From the NCBI RefSeq assembly GCF_004339245.1, contig NZ_SMGG01000005.1, forward strand, positions 186,001 to 250,000: 64,000 bases of DNA, in the 5' to 3' direction. Below are positions 1 through 9,244 of the stretch, piece after piece. Under the pieces are notes generated by a model. The model saw only the letters and a list, made by a program, of their open reading frames with translations, did no database searches and was not told the origin of the DNA. Positions within the stretch are counted from its first letter, which is position 1; each line of letters begins with the position of its first letter. The translations under genes and the position numbers were made by a program. Source of the DNA: Seleniivibrio woodruffii. GTDB taxonomy: Bacteria > Chrysiogenota > Deferribacteres > Deferribacterales > Geovibrionaceae.

Positions 1-1
1 A

Positions 2-1990
2 GTGACCTCTATGACCCTCACCAGTCTCGACTGGTCGGCGGCATCCCTTATCAATTCGCAGGATATTAAAGGCTTGCAGAGGTTAATTGAAAACGCCGCA
101 TCCAACAGGTTCATAAGCTATATGAACGTCTGCGGCGCAAACGGCAGGATAATCGCCAGCAGCAGTCCTGCGGAAATCGGCAAACCATGGAAATCAGAAC
201 TGGTTAAGGCCGTTTTTGAAAAACACGCTCTCATACGCCGCAAAATGCACTCGGACAACACCTTCGAAGCCGCAGTGCCCGTTTCCGGCCAGATATTTGA
301 CAACCTTTCCCAGAGCAGCATTCAGGCCGTGATATATCTGAAAGTGGATAAATACTATGCCGACCAGATATACAGGGAATACAGCGACTTTTTTGTAACC
401 CAGTATGCGTTTGTCTCCGTTCTGGTAACGATCTGCTTCCTGTTCCTTATCTCCCGCATGGTTCTGAGCCCGCTGAAAAAACAGCAGAATGCCATCAACA
501 GCATAACCACCGGCAACTACGACGTTCATCTGGAAGTGCTCCGCAAGGACGAGCTGGGAAGGTTTGCAGATACCATAAACGCAATGAGCTCTGAAATACT
601 CTCAAACAGACTGGAACTGGAAAAGACCAACAAAAACCTCTCCGAATATCTGAAAGCCATCGACGAAAGCGTCATAGTCATAAGATCTTCTCTGGAGGGC
701 AAAATAACCTATGCGAACAAGAAATTCTACGAGATAACCGGATACACCAAAAACGAGATAATCGGCGCTCCCGTCGGCATGATAAGAAACTACGATACCG
801 ATGAAGACACCCTCATCAACTACTGGGAAACGATCCTCAACCGTTTCATATGGCGGGAGGTCATAGAGAAAAGGGCGAAGGACGGCAAAAAGTTTTATGT
901 AAACGCCACCATAAACCCCATAACCGATACAGACGGCGAGGTTATCGAGTTCATAGACATCTGGTATGACATCACGCAGATATACGAACTCAAAGAAGAG
1001 CTGAAAATGCATAAGGAGAATCTGGAGGATATCGTCTGTCTGCGCACAAAGGAACTGTTCGATTCCCACCAGAAACTTAAAAACGCATATGCCGAATCCG
1101 AACAGCTGAACAACACGCTCAGGCTCACTCAGGCCAGAATGGTTCAGCAGGAGAAGCTGGCATCCATAGGTCAGCTGGCCGCCGGAGTCGCCCACGAGCT
1201 GAACAACCCCGTGGGTTTCATCTCCAGCAATTTCGATGTGATGAAAAGGTATTACGACCAGACCTTCTCATATGTTAAGGAACTGGAAAACAGCATAGCC
1301 GAAATGGAAAAAAGGTGCGGCAGAAAGTGCGGAAACGATATACAGAGCCTTTTTGACGAAATGGAAAAGAGCAGAAGCAACAGCAGAGTGAATTTCATAA
1401 TGTCCGACACTCAGGACATCTTTAAAGAATGCGAGCACGGATTCGCCAGAGTTTCAGGGATAATAAACAGCCTCAGGGACTTCTCCAGAATAGACATAGA
1501 GGAGAAACTGGCTCCCTATAACCTGAACGAGGGTATCAGAAGCACGGTCACAGTGGCAAAGAACGAGATAAAGTACGTTGCAGATGTCAATCTCGACCTG
1601 CGTGACCTACCGGATATACTCTGCAACGGCGGCGAGATAAATCAGGTGCTTCTTAACCTTATAGTCAATGCGGCTCACGCCATTGAGGATTCCGGAGAAA
1701 AAAAGGGAACCATAGACATAGCCACAAGGCTGGATCTGGGATTTGTGGTCTGCACTATCAGAGATTCAGGCAAAGGCATCCCTGCGGAATATCTGGGGAA
1801 GGTATTTGACCCGTTCTTCACAACAAAAGCGCCCGGAAAGGGAACCGGACTGGGCTTAAGCATTTCATACGATATCATTGTCAACAAACACAAAGGCATG
1901 CTCTATGCCGAAAACGACGGCGGAGCAAAATTTACTATCACGCTTCCTTTAAAAAGCGGATCAGTGGAGGAGAAGGATGTTCAGTTTTAA
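2..1990 (+). CDS. Membrane sensor histidine kinase (HAMP-PAS-HisKA-HATPase), probably 5'-truncated
   Basis: The frame is open to the left edge, so the true start and probably a first membrane segment lie outside the window. What remains (about 662 residues) has an extracytoplasmic sensor part, a membrane segment near residues 130-152, a HAMP linker, a PAS domain near 215-335 and a coiled coil. The phosphoacceptor motif VAHELNNPVGF follows, with His about 398. The ATPase domain has an N box (LLNLIVNAAHAI), DSGKGIP and GTGLGLS. It should autophosphorylate at the inner membrane and pass phosphate to a receiver; the two regulators just downstream are obvious partners. Its stop overlaps the next kinase by 14 bases, so the genes are translationally coupled. 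The ligand is not predictable. Confidence 0.9.
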   Translation: MTSMTLTSLDWSAASLINSQDIKGLQRLIENAASNRFISYMNVCGANGRIIASSSPAEIGKPWKSELVKAVFEKHALIRRKMHSDNTFEAAVPVSGQIFDNLSQSSIQAVIYLKVDKYYADQIYREYSDFFVTQYAFVSVLVTICFLFLISRMVLSPLKKQQNAINSITTGNYDVHLEVLRKDELGRFADTINAMSSEILSNRLELEKTNKNLSEYLKAIDESVIVIRSSLEGKITYANKKFYEITGYTKNEIIGAPVGMIRNYDTDEDTLINYWETILNRFIWREVIEKRAKDGKKFYVNATINPITDTDGEVIEFIDIWYDITQIYELKEELKMHKENLEDIVCLRTKELFDSHQKLKNAYAESEQLNNTLRLTQARMVQQEKLASIGQLAAGVAHELNNPVGFISSNFDVMKRYYDQTFSYVKELENSIAEMEKRCGRKCGNDIQSLFDEMEKSRSNSRVNFIMSDTQDIFKECEHGFARVSGIINSLRDFSRIDIEEKLAPYNLNEGIRSTVTVAKNEIKYVADVNLDLRDLPDILCNGGEINQVLLNLIVNAAHAIEDSGEKKGTIDIATRLDLGFVVCTIRDSGKGIPAEYLGKVFDPFFTTKAPGKGTGLGLSISYDIIVNKHKGMLYAENDGGAKFTITLPLKSGSVEEKDVQF

Positions 1991-3131
1991 CGAAATAGCC
2001 GAAATGCTCAAATCAGATATAAAAGATCCGGCGGAATACGTTCAGTATGCGGCGGAAGTTCTGGAACAGGAGATATGCGGACTTAATGCGAAATTCAGAC
2101 CGGACACCCACGGCGGCAATATGCCCTCTGCCGGAAACCATATCATCTCAGCGGGGGAGGCAGGCCGCATACATATCTCATATTTTCCTGAGATGGCAGA
2201 AAGTCTTATACCATTTTTCAGGATCATTGAACTGGAAACGGAGGTCAGACTGGCAAACAGCCGTCTGCGCAGACTGGAAATGTCGCTGGCGGACACGGAC
2301 ACAGAGACTCTGGAAAAACTGAGGGTGACTCAGGCGGCTCTGATAAGGCAGGAGAAACTGGCCTCACTGGGACAGCTCTCCTCCGGTGTGGCGCACGAGC
2401 TGAACAACCCTCTCGGTTTCATCTCCGGCAACTTTGACGTCCTGAAGAACTACAGGAACCTTTTTCTTGCCTTTCTGATGCAGGCGAAGGGGCTGATCCC
2501 CGCCGACAGGCTTCCTGAATATGAAGAGCTGAAACACCTGCACAGGGTGGATTATCTTCTGCAGGACACCGAAGACATATTCAAGGAATCCTCGGACGGT
2601 TTCAGGCGTATATCCCACATTGTAGAGGGTCTGCTGGCATTCGCCAGAAACGACACCGGCCGAATGGAACCTGCCAGCCTGAACGACAGTATAGAATCCA
2701 CAGTGGACATCTGCCGCAGTCAGTTCAGGTTTGTGGCCAAGGTGACAAAGGAACTGGAGGATATCCCCGATTTCGAATTCTGCTCCGGCGAGATAAATCA
2801 GGTGCTCCTCAACCTCATCCTGAACTCTGTTCAGGCCATTAAAGCACAGGAGAGGGACGACTACGGAACCATTGCCATCCGCAGTTTCAAATTCGGAAAC
2901 ATGGCCTGCTGTTCAGTGACCGACGACGGAGGCGGCATAAGCGAAGAGGATCTGGACAGGATATTCAGTGCGTTCTACACCACCAAGCCCGAAAACAGCG
3001 GAACAGGGCTGGGGCTTAGCACCTCATACGAAATAATCGTAAATAGACACAAGGGAACCATAGACGCTGAAAGCAGTGACGGAAAGACCACTTTCACTTT
3101 CAGAATCCCAATGAGAACTGGCGGAAGGTAA
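1977..3131 (+). CDS. Cytoplasmic sensor histidine kinase
   Basis: A 384-residue kinase without membrane segments. The N-terminal 120 residues include a helical, probably coiled-coil stretch ending in a TQAALIRQEKLASLGQLSSG linker. The phosphoacceptor motif VAHELNNPLGF has His about 140. A complete HATPase follows, with LLNLILNSVQAI, DDGGGIS and GTGLGLS. The H-box region is very similar to that of the overlapping upstream kinase, suggesting duplication of the catalytic core. Lacking a transmembrane sensor, it may take its signal from the membrane kinase or from a cytoplasmic cue. It precedes the HDOD regulator by 3 bases and belongs to the same operon. Confidence 0.9.
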   Translation: MFSFNEIAEMLKSDIKDPAEYVQYAAEVLEQEICGLNAKFRPDTHGGNMPSAGNHIISAGEAGRIHISYFPEMAESLIPFFRIIELETEVRLANSRLRRLEMSLADTDTETLEKLRVTQAALIRQEKLASLGQLSSGVAHELNNPLGFISGNFDVLKNYRNLFLAFLMQAKGLIPADRLPEYEELKHLHRVDYLLQDTEDIFKESSDGFRRISHIVEGLLAFARNDTGRMEPASLNDSIESTVDICRSQFRFVAKVTKELEDIPDFEFCSGEINQVLLNLILNSVQAIKAQERDDYGTIAIRSFKFGNMACCSVTDDGGGISEEDLDRIFSAFYTTKPENSGTGLGLSTSYEIIVNRHKGTIDAESSDGKTTFTFRIPMRTGGR

Positions 3132-3134
3132 CGG

Positions 3135-4340
3135 ATGAACTCAACTCAGGGAAAGATACTTATTGTTGATGACGAACTGAATATAACCAACTCACTAAGG
3201 CGCATGTTCGTTTGTGAGGGTCTGGATGTGCTTATAGCCAACAGTGCGGAGGAGGCTCTGGATATCCTGAGCAAAAACGAAGCCGAGCTGATCCTCAGCG
3301 ACTATAAGATGCCGGATGTTAACGGCATACAGCTGCTGACGACCGTAAAATCACAGTACCCCAACGTTTTCCGTGCCATCCTCAGCGGATATGTGGAAAC
3401 GGACACCATAACCTATGCCATAAGCAAGGGCATAGCCATGGCCTATTTCAAAAAGCCCTGGACCGACTATAACCTTGCGGAGAAGATAATCCATATCATC
3501 CGGACTGTGCGGCAGGTAAAAAACAGAGACCTTGTCAGAATATTCAGCCGGATGGACAAACTGCCCGGCATCCCCGAAATATATCTCAGGCTGGAGCGTG
3601 CCATTCAGGCGGGTAAATCCATTGAAAAGATCGCCTCAATAGTGAAACAGGATGCCTCCATGACAGCAAAGATAATGCAGATAGGCAATTCAGTGTTTTA
3701 CAGCGGAAAGAAATATCTTCCTCTGGAACAGGCCATTCTGATGATAGGGCTGAACACCATAAAAGAGATAGTGCTGATGTATAAGCTTTCAGAGGGGATG
3801 GTGCCTTCAAAAGTTAACGAAGACGACCTGAGAGCAATATTCCGGCATGCGCTGATACTGAACAAAGCGGTAGAGCTGTGTCTGCATGATTCGGGCAAAA
3901 AATATAACCGCAGCGTATCGGACACGATAGGGATACTCTCATGCATCGGGATGATAATTCTACTTTCATCAAAACCGGATGCATTCAGGGAAATTTACGA
4001 AACCGCCCTGAGAAACGGAATAACCTTTCACGAGGCCGAAAACCTCATGGGCATAAAAGAAGACCTGAGCCTGAATATCACATGTCATCTGCTGGATCTG
4101 TACAATATGCCGTTTGATATTCTGGAAATTATACACTACAGAAACAACCTTGATTCTGTTTCGCCGGAAAACAGGTTCATTGCCTGCGTGCTTAATGCAG
4201 TGTCCTCTGTGGCGGCCAGAGTGCGGGCGGGAATGGAGTCTGAACCAATGCCCGCAGTTGAGGGATTATCTATACAAACAATTGAAAAAGCCGAGCGACT
4301 GATTACGGAGGCCTATTATGCATACGATAACAGATTCTGA
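3135..4340 (+). CDS. Response regulator with HDOD output domain
   Basis: The receiver occupies residues 1-125: acidic pair VDDE near 11-14, phosphoacceptor Asp 56 in LSDYKMPD, and conserved Lys in FKKPW. It is followed by an HDOD domain (about 140-340; it begins LPGIPEIYLRLERAI and has a QDASMTAKIMQIGNS motif). HDOD proteins are HD-superfamily relatives usually lacking metal-dependent phosphodiesterase activity and acting in signalling. A ribosome-binding site (GGAAGG) lies directly before the ATG. The gene follows two kinases and overlaps the next receiver by 23 bases, so the four genes look like one phosphorelay unit. The output target is unknown. Confidence 0.88.
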   Translation: MNSTQGKILIVDDELNITNSLRRMFVCEGLDVLIANSAEEALDILSKNEAELILSDYKMPDVNGIQLLTTVKSQYPNVFRAILSGYVETDTITYAISKGIAMAYFKKPWTDYNLAEKIIHIIRTVRQVKNRDLVRIFSRMDKLPGIPEIYLRLERAIQAGKSIEKIASIVKQDASMTAKIMQIGNSVFYSGKKYLPLEQAILMIGLNTIKEIVLMYKLSEGMVPSKVNEDDLRAIFRHALILNKAVELCLHDSGKKYNRSVSDTIGILSCIGMIILLSSKPDAFREIYETALRNGITFHEAENLMGIKEDLSLNITCHLLDLYNMPFDILEIIHYRNNLDSVSPENRFIACVLNAVSSVAARVRAGMESEPMPAVEGLSIQTIEKAERLITEAYYAYDNRF

Positions 4341-4746
4341 CATCGTTCTCTTTGTTGACGACGAGGAGAGCATTCTTAAAGCGATCGACCGCAGTCTGAG
4401 CGACGTCAGGTTCAGCACTATGTTCTGCAGCGACTCAATGCAGGTCATGGATATGCTGGAACAGCACAGAATAAACGTAGTTGTTACAGATTTGAAAATG
4501 CCGGGCAAAAACGGAATAGAGCTTGTGCGGATGATAAACGCAAAATTCCCGCATATACGCATAATCGTACTGTCAGGATACTATCAGGTGTCCACTGTGA
4601 TGTCTGTAACCCGTGCCGGAAAGATCTTCCATTTTTTCACTAAGCCATGGAAGATGGACAACGAGTTTATCTCCGTTATAGAGAAGGCTATAATCAGCAG
4701 CAGAGAGAGCAGGGAATCCGCAGACGGGCTGTCTGCTCAGGTCTGA
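4318..4746 (+). CDS. Stand-alone receiver (CheY-like) response regulator
   Basis: 142 residues consisting almost entirely of one receiver domain: VDDE near residues 13-16, phosphoacceptor Asp 58 in VTDLKMPG, LSGYY with the conserved Ser/Thr, and Lys in FTKPW. There is no DNA-binding or enzymatic output, so it probably acts by protein contact or as a phosphate shuttle in a relay. It starts inside the end of the HDOD regulator and closes the operon. The FxKPW ending is shared with the HDOD receiver, which suggests the two came from one lineage. It converges on cowN with a 6-base gap and no clear terminator between them. Confidence 0.88.
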   Translation: MHTITDSDIVLFVDDEESILKAIDRSLSDVRFSTMFCSDSMQVMDMLEQHRINVVVTDLKMPGKNGIELVRMINAKFPHIRIIVLSGYYQVSTVMSVTRAGKIFHFFTKPWKMDNEFISVIEKAIISSRESRESADGLSAQV

Positions 4747-4752
4747 CCTGCG

Positions 4753-5073
4753 TCAGCAGCACTCGGACTCGCATTTCTCCAGAGCGTGTGCTGCGTCCTC
4801 ATCTGCCACGGCATCAAAGAGTTCTCCGATGTTTGATGCGCAGGAGCAAACCATATAAAGCAGGACCTCTTTGGGGTCCTGTTTTGGGTCTCGTGCGTAG
4901 TAAGCATCAGGGATTCTCGTCACAAATCTTTCCCAGTAGGCGTTTGCATTCCGAGGCTCTTTCAGTATCCTCAGAAGATGGTCAATGACAACGCAGGCAT
5001 TTTCGAAGCAGTTGATGTTCTTAAAGCTGACATAGCTTTCATCAACCTTGATCTCTTTCTTGCAGTTACACAT
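4753..5073 (-). CDS. cowN: CowN-like protein protecting nitrogenase from CO
   Basis: A 106-residue, cysteine-rich protein. It starts MCNCK, contains the family-typical YVSFKNINCFENACVVID stretch, and ends in the characteristic ESECC. These match the CowN family, first described in Rhodospirillum rubrum, which sustains N2 fixation when carbon monoxide is present. Members are normally 90-110 residues. No nif genes are in the window, so its presence predicts a nitrogenase elsewhere in the genome. It is transcribed divergently from an AraC-type regulator 111 bases away, which may or may not control it. A ribosome-binding AGGA lies 9 bases before the start. Confidence 0.85.
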   Translation of the reverse strand: MCNCKKEIKVDESYVSFKNINCFENACVVIDHLLRILKEPRNANAYWERFVTRIPDAYYARDPKQDPKEVLLYMVCSCASNIGELFDAVADEDAAHALEKCESECC

Positions 5074-5109
5074 TTTTGTATGTCCTCAGGGGTATTTTAT
5101 CGCATTATA
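5074..5109 (-). promoter_or_regulatory. Possible cowN promoter -10 and leader
   Basis: On the minus strand a perfect TATAAT lies at 5109-5104. It would place the transcript start near 5097, leaving a leader of about 24 bases with AGGA (5086-5083). No convincing -35 box is visible 17 bases upstream, so an activator may be needed. I saw no sigma-54 GG/GC element, which would be expected for NifA control. Confidence 0.4.
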
Positions 5110-5184
5110 CATGTTTACTACCGCTTTTGTATGCTATATCATGAATTATTACTGACATTTTACGAAAACTCAAAAGGTTGAACA

Positions 5185-6183
5185 ATGACTCTGGTCTCCT
5201 CCATAACTTTCCAATACGTTCTGAAAGCTCTGGAACAGAACACAAAAATACCCTCCGGAGAGATGCTCGCCCATGTGGGGCTCAGAGCTGAACAGCTTTC
5301 AAAGAACGTCCACGGCATCGACAGCCGCAGGCTCTCCGCCATATTCCGCTACTGCATGGAGAAAACGGACAACCCCTATCTTTCGCTGGATATCGGCCAG
5401 TCCATACCCTATCAGTCGCTGGGGATTCTCGGCTATCTGCTGATGAACACAAAGACCCTGCGGGAGATGATAGAAAAATTCAGCGTCTATCAGAAGCTCA
5501 TAAGCGAACACCTGAAGTTTCATTTCTCTGACGACGGAAAATTCTGTAAATTTGCAATATACATAGACGGCAACAGAAACATTCCCGTGCCGCCTTATCA
5601 TGCCGAAGTACACATGAGCGGCATTCTGAACATTCTTTCAGGGGTTCTGGGCAGACATGTGTTTCCGGCTCATACGCATTTCACAGGGGAAAAACCGGCC
5701 GACTGTGCAAAACACAGGGAACTTTTCGGAGACAGCATCCTTTTCGGAAAAGAGGAGAACGCCCTCTTCTTCAAAAAGGATGAACTTGATATTCCGGTGG
5801 ACAATGCAAACCAGTCCATGCTGGAATACTTTGAAACTCAGGCCGCAAACCTGCTTCAGGAGCAGGAAAAAAGCTCATGGTTCGGCAGAGTGGAAAAGGA
5901 GATACTGAAAAACATAGGCGACAGGGGCACGTCCATAGAGTTTATCTCCTCCCGCCTGAATGTCAGCGTGAGGACACTCCAGAACTATCTGAAAGCCGAA
6001 GAAAAAACCTTCATGCAGGCTCTGACAAACGTCCGCAGACGTCTGGCCGAACATTACATCATGCACACAAAACTGGACGACGCATCCATATCCGCCCTTC
6101 TGGGCTACAGCGAGGTCAGCGCATTCTACAGGGCATATAAAAAATGGAATAAAAACACACCGAAATATTTAAGGAAAAAATAA
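5185..6183 (+). CDS. AraC-family transcriptional regulator (Arabinose_bd-type N-terminus)
   Basis: 332 residues. The N-terminal two thirds resemble the Arabinose_bd/OruR-type domain (GQSIPYQSLGILGYLLMN is typical). The C-terminal hundred residues form the double helix-turn-helix: SIEFISSRLNVSVRTLQNYL, then the second helix pair and GYSEVSAFYRAYKKW. It is a cytoplasmic DNA-binding protein with an unknown ligand. An AAAGG lies 8 bases upstream of the ATG. It is divergent from cowN and followed by 220 bases of non-coding DNA before the convergent decahaem cytochrome gene. Confidence 0.9.
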   Translation: MTLVSSITFQYVLKALEQNTKIPSGEMLAHVGLRAEQLSKNVHGIDSRRLSAIFRYCMEKTDNPYLSLDIGQSIPYQSLGILGYLLMNTKTLREMIEKFSVYQKLISEHLKFHFSDDGKFCKFAIYIDGNRNIPVPPYHAEVHMSGILNILSGVLGRHVFPAHTHFTGEKPADCAKHRELFGDSILFGKEENALFFKKDELDIPVDNANQSMLEYFETQAANLLQEQEKSSWFGRVEKEILKNIGDRGTSIEFISSRLNVSVRTLQNYLKAEEKTFMQALTNVRRRLAEHYIMHTKLDDASISALLGYSEVSAFYRAYKKWNKNTPKYLRKK

Positions 6184-6358
6184 GAAAGCACTGGAGCCGG
6201 AATAGTCATTATAAATACTAGCGTATAAAAATGGCAAAAGGAGGCTACCTTTTTTATTTTTCCGAATCCAGTGCAAATCGGAGATTCTCTGCCGTATTCT
6301 TTCAGGTGCAGACCGGAGAAACCTGTCACCGGATTGCATATGAAAGAATTTAAAAGAG

Positions 6359-6386
6359 GCTCCGCACCCCTTACAGGGCACGGAGC
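6359..6386 (-). terminator. Intrinsic terminator between araC-type gene and decahaem cytochrome
   Basis: Hairpin GCTCCG...CGGAGC with internal CCCT/AGGG pairing. On the minus strand it is followed by CTCTTTT, serving the cytochrome gene; a looser T-rich run follows on the plus strand, so it may work in both directions. Confidence 0.6.
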
Positions 6387-6405
6387 TTTCTTTGTTTTCA
6401 GTTAC

Positions 6406-8826
6406 TTAGAACAGTTTGAACACTGCCTTGACAACATCAAGGTAGCTCATATCGCTTACAGCCACTTTGTAGCCGAAAGTTTTAGTGTGAGCGTTGAAGC
6501 TGGCAAGTTTACCTGCGTCGCCGATGATCAGCGGGTATGCTCTGTGGCAGCCGCCGCAAGCAACAGCTGCAGGACCGTATGTGAACTGGTCTGCTGTTGT
6601 GTTTTTACCTTCAGATCCGCTCAGTATACCGCCGATAGCTTTAGACTGATCCGGAACTTCATATGTGCCGGAATCGTGGCAAGCAAGGCAGTCTGCTGTG
6701 CTCTTAGGATATTCGATCTTAAGTGAACCGTAAGATGCGAATGTTGCCTGTCCTTCGTGGATGGCGTGGATGTAAGAGTCGATGGATCTTGACTGCTGAG
6801 GATAGTGACCTGCAGCGGCGCTGGGAACGTGGCAAATGCGGCATACGTCAACTTTTCCGATAGCCGTGTGACCGTGAGCGCCTGTAGATGCTTCCTCAAG
6901 GTGGATAGCTATTGAGTTGTGGCAAGCGTCGCATTTTGTGTCGTTCGCAACTGCTCCTCTGGGAGCTGTTACAGCTGTGCCGTCAACGTTGTATTCAGCA
7001 GCAACGCTTCTTACGATAGCGTTTTCGCCGTTAACCCACGGAATACCGATGATACCAACGATACCGCCGGTTACGCTGTAGTTAGCGATTGTAGTCGCAT
7101 TCAGCTTAACGGTTGTTGTGGCTTTGCCAGTTGAAGCGTCATAAGTTGTGTAGCCGGAAGTTGCAGCACTGGTTGTTGTAAGGTTGGTTTTTGTGTAACC
7201 GTCGTATGCAACAACATCTTTTGTGCCTTTTCCATAGTAGCCCACAAGGATTCTGACACCGTCAGATTTTGCTACGCCGTCAACAACTCTGTCTGTGTAT
7301 GACTGCATGAAGATAGGCTTAGTTGTGTCAGTTGTGTTTTTCACATCAACTTTAGTATCTGTACCGGCTTCATATGTTCCGTTGCTGTTTGTGTCGATGA
7401 ACGCACCCCAGGTAATTGTCATTACGCTGGTAGTTGTGTTGACAGCCACTTCGGGAGTGAAGTAGTAAATGTTTTTACCGTTCTCTCTGGATGCGCTTTT
7501 GCCGGTGTGTATTTTGTTGAAGCTGCGGGCGATACCTGCTGCACCGTGGCAAGTGAGGCAGTTGCTGGCTTCTGTCATGCTTGTGTGGATATCACGAACT
7601 GCAGTTGTTGAGAAGGGTATGGCTGCCCAAACATCTGCGATAGCATCAGAGTAGCCTGCGCCGGCTGAGTTCCAAACGTTTTTGTTTCCTCTGTGGCAAG
7701 ATTTGCAAAGAGTCAGGTTCATCTGAGTGTCTGCTGTAACAGCTGCAACCTGAGTTGAAGATGTGTGGCAAACTTCGCAATCAGCTACGTTTGTGGGGAA
7801 ACCTATAGCAAATGTGCTGCTTCCGTTAGGAGTGGTTGTAGTGGGTTCGTTTGTTGTAGAGTTGTATGATCTTACGAATATTCCGCCGAGCATGTTCTCA
7901 GAGTTGTGAACACCGTGGACATAGTTTGTAAGTCTGTGACCAAGCTCTGTGCTGGAACCGGAACCGCCGCCAAGTGTACCGTTTGAATAACCTGCTGCTC
8001 TTGAGTGGCAAACAACGCAAGCTTTGCCCTGAGGCTGGTATGCGCCGTGGTGAGCTGTTGCTGTTGCAGCATTTGTTTCAAATACGCTTGTGTGGCATCT
8101 TACGCATCCGTTGTCATCAACGAGAAGCTCGGGAAGAGTGCCGGAGTCATAAGTGAAGGTCATGGCCTGGGCAGACTGAGTTGAAGATACAGGCTTATTG
8201 AATGTAAGCATGAATCTTACGGGAGTTGTTCCGAGTGTAAGGTTGGGAGCGTTTACTGCCATGTTTGACAGAACTACAGTATAGTTACCTGTTGTTCCTG
8301 TCTCAGAAATAGCAACGCTGGCAGAGGGGATGCTTGCGCGTACGAAGCCCCTTGTTGTTTCCTGTGTGCCTGCGATAGCTGTGCTCTGAGCTGCAACATA
8401 GTAGTATGCATACGCAGAAACAGTGGGTGTTACACCCTGAGCAGCACCGGAAAGTGCAACGCCGTCAACTTTTGCGCTGAAAGTGATTGTCGCCGTATCA
8501 GCACCGTATGTTACGCCGATGCCTGAAGCAGCGGGATATGCTTCAACTTCGTGTGTTCCTGCAACGTCGTTGTGGCAAACGGCGCAAGATTCAACCTGTG
8601 TGATCTTTCCTGCTGTTGCAGCTGCCTGCAGGTCTGCAATTGCCTGCTCATACTGAGCAATAGTGATAGCTCCGCTTTCGAGCTGAGCTTTAAGTTCCGC
8701 AATGATAGCTGCTGAATCTGCATCTGCGCCATCCTTGCCGTCAGAACCGTCGCTCCCGCCGCAACCCACAAGTAAAAACGTGCAGGTGAGGGCGAGCATC
8801 AAAAGAACTAAAATTCTTTTTGACAT
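6406..8826 (-). CDS. OmcA/MtrC-family decahaem c-type cytochrome (surface lipoprotein)
   Basis: 806 residues with ten CXXCH haem motifs: CAVCH, CVRCH, CVVCH, CEVCH, CKSCH, CLTCH, CDACH, CRICH, CLACH and CGGCH. The N-terminus is a lipoprotein signal (hydrophobic stretch ending LLVGC, Cys about 22), followed by a Gly/Asp-rich tether and a short helical region. Ten haems plus a lipobox match the OmcA/MtrC family, which carries electrons across the outer surface to metals or electrodes. Between haem clusters are Thr/Ser/Val-rich stretches, as expected for the beta-rich domains of the family. GGAGG precedes the ATG. No porin (MtrB) or periplasmic decahaem partner (MtrA) is adjacent, so partners must be elsewhere. 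Confidence 0.92.
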   Translation of the reverse strand: MSKRILVLLMLALTCTFLLVGCGGSDGSDGKDGADADSAAIIAELKAQLESGAITIAQYEQAIADLQAAATAGKITQVESCAVCHNDVAGTHEVEAYPAASGIGVTYGADTATITFSAKVDGVALSGAAQGVTPTVSAYAYYYVAAQSTAIAGTQETTRGFVRASIPSASVAISETGTTGNYTVVLSNMAVNAPNLTLGTTPVRFMLTFNKPVSSTQSAQAMTFTYDSGTLPELLVDDNGCVRCHTSVFETNAATATAHHGAYQPQGKACVVCHSRAAGYSNGTLGGGSGSSTELGHRLTNYVHGVHNSENMLGGIFVRSYNSTTNEPTTTTPNGSSTFAIGFPTNVADCEVCHTSSTQVAAVTADTQMNLTLCKSCHRGNKNVWNSAGAGYSDAIADVWAAIPFSTTAVRDIHTSMTEASNCLTCHGAAGIARSFNKIHTGKSASRENGKNIYYFTPEVAVNTTTSVMTITWGAFIDTNSNGTYEAGTDTKVDVKNTTDTTKPIFMQSYTDRVVDGVAKSDGVRILVGYYGKGTKDVVAYDGYTKTNLTTTSAATSGYTTYDASTGKATTTVKLNATTIANYSVTGGIVGIIGIPWVNGENAIVRSVAAEYNVDGTAVTAPRGAVANDTKCDACHNSIAIHLEEASTGAHGHTAIGKVDVCRICHVPSAAAGHYPQQSRSIDSYIHAIHEGQATFASYGSLKIEYPKSTADCLACHDSGTYEVPDQSKAIGGILSGSEGKNTTADQFTYGPAAVACGGCHRAYPLIIGDAGKLASFNAHTKTFGYKVAVSDMSYLDVVKAVFKLF

Positions 8827-9244
8827 AAATTAGCCTCCATTGGTATTACGCTTTTATTTCCCAAAATGAAAACAATAGCCGTACTTAATAAAAAGCGGTC
8901 AGAAGGTATCCGGACACACCGAAACGAGGCTCCGCAGATAAAACTGCAAACCCCCATTCTTGCGTCATCGCACCTCTGATTTTAATAACTTCCTCTAAAA
9001 CAAAACCTTTAATGTACGGGCTCAGTCAAAAACTGTGGCTTAAAACTGTGGATTTCTGCATAAGAAAAACACAATTAGGCTTTTGATTTACCCGTAGCTT
9101 TTTGTTATAAAAGGAACTGGATGATGTGTTCTTACTGCGTGGATTATATAGCGGCGGGATTTATAAACAATCCGGCTGAAGTGACAATCAATCTCTAAAT
9201 TCTGACAATGTTCGGATTTAGAGGCTTTATTTGGTGGACACATT
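8827..9244. other. 418-bp divergent intergenic region
   Basis: Lies between the decahaem cytochrome (minus) and an AraC regulator (plus). It holds the cytochrome ribosome-binding site, a small GCAG/CTGC hairpin near 8936-8949 and an imperfect CGGT...ACCG palindrome near 8897-8922. The cytochrome leader could be long enough to carry a regulatory RNA, but I could match it to no known riboswitch. No gene is supported here. Confidence 0.5.

Noticed and set aside
5074-5184. Sigma-54/NifA promoter for cowN
   Set aside because: No TGGCAC-N5-TTGC element and no TGT-N10-ACA enhancer was seen.
8827-9000. Possible GEMM/c-di-GMP or cGAMP riboswitch upstream of the decahaem cytochrome
   Set aside because: Such switches control cytochromes in Geobacter, but I could not find the conserved core (GGCAAACC... 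ACGCAAAGCC) on either strand.
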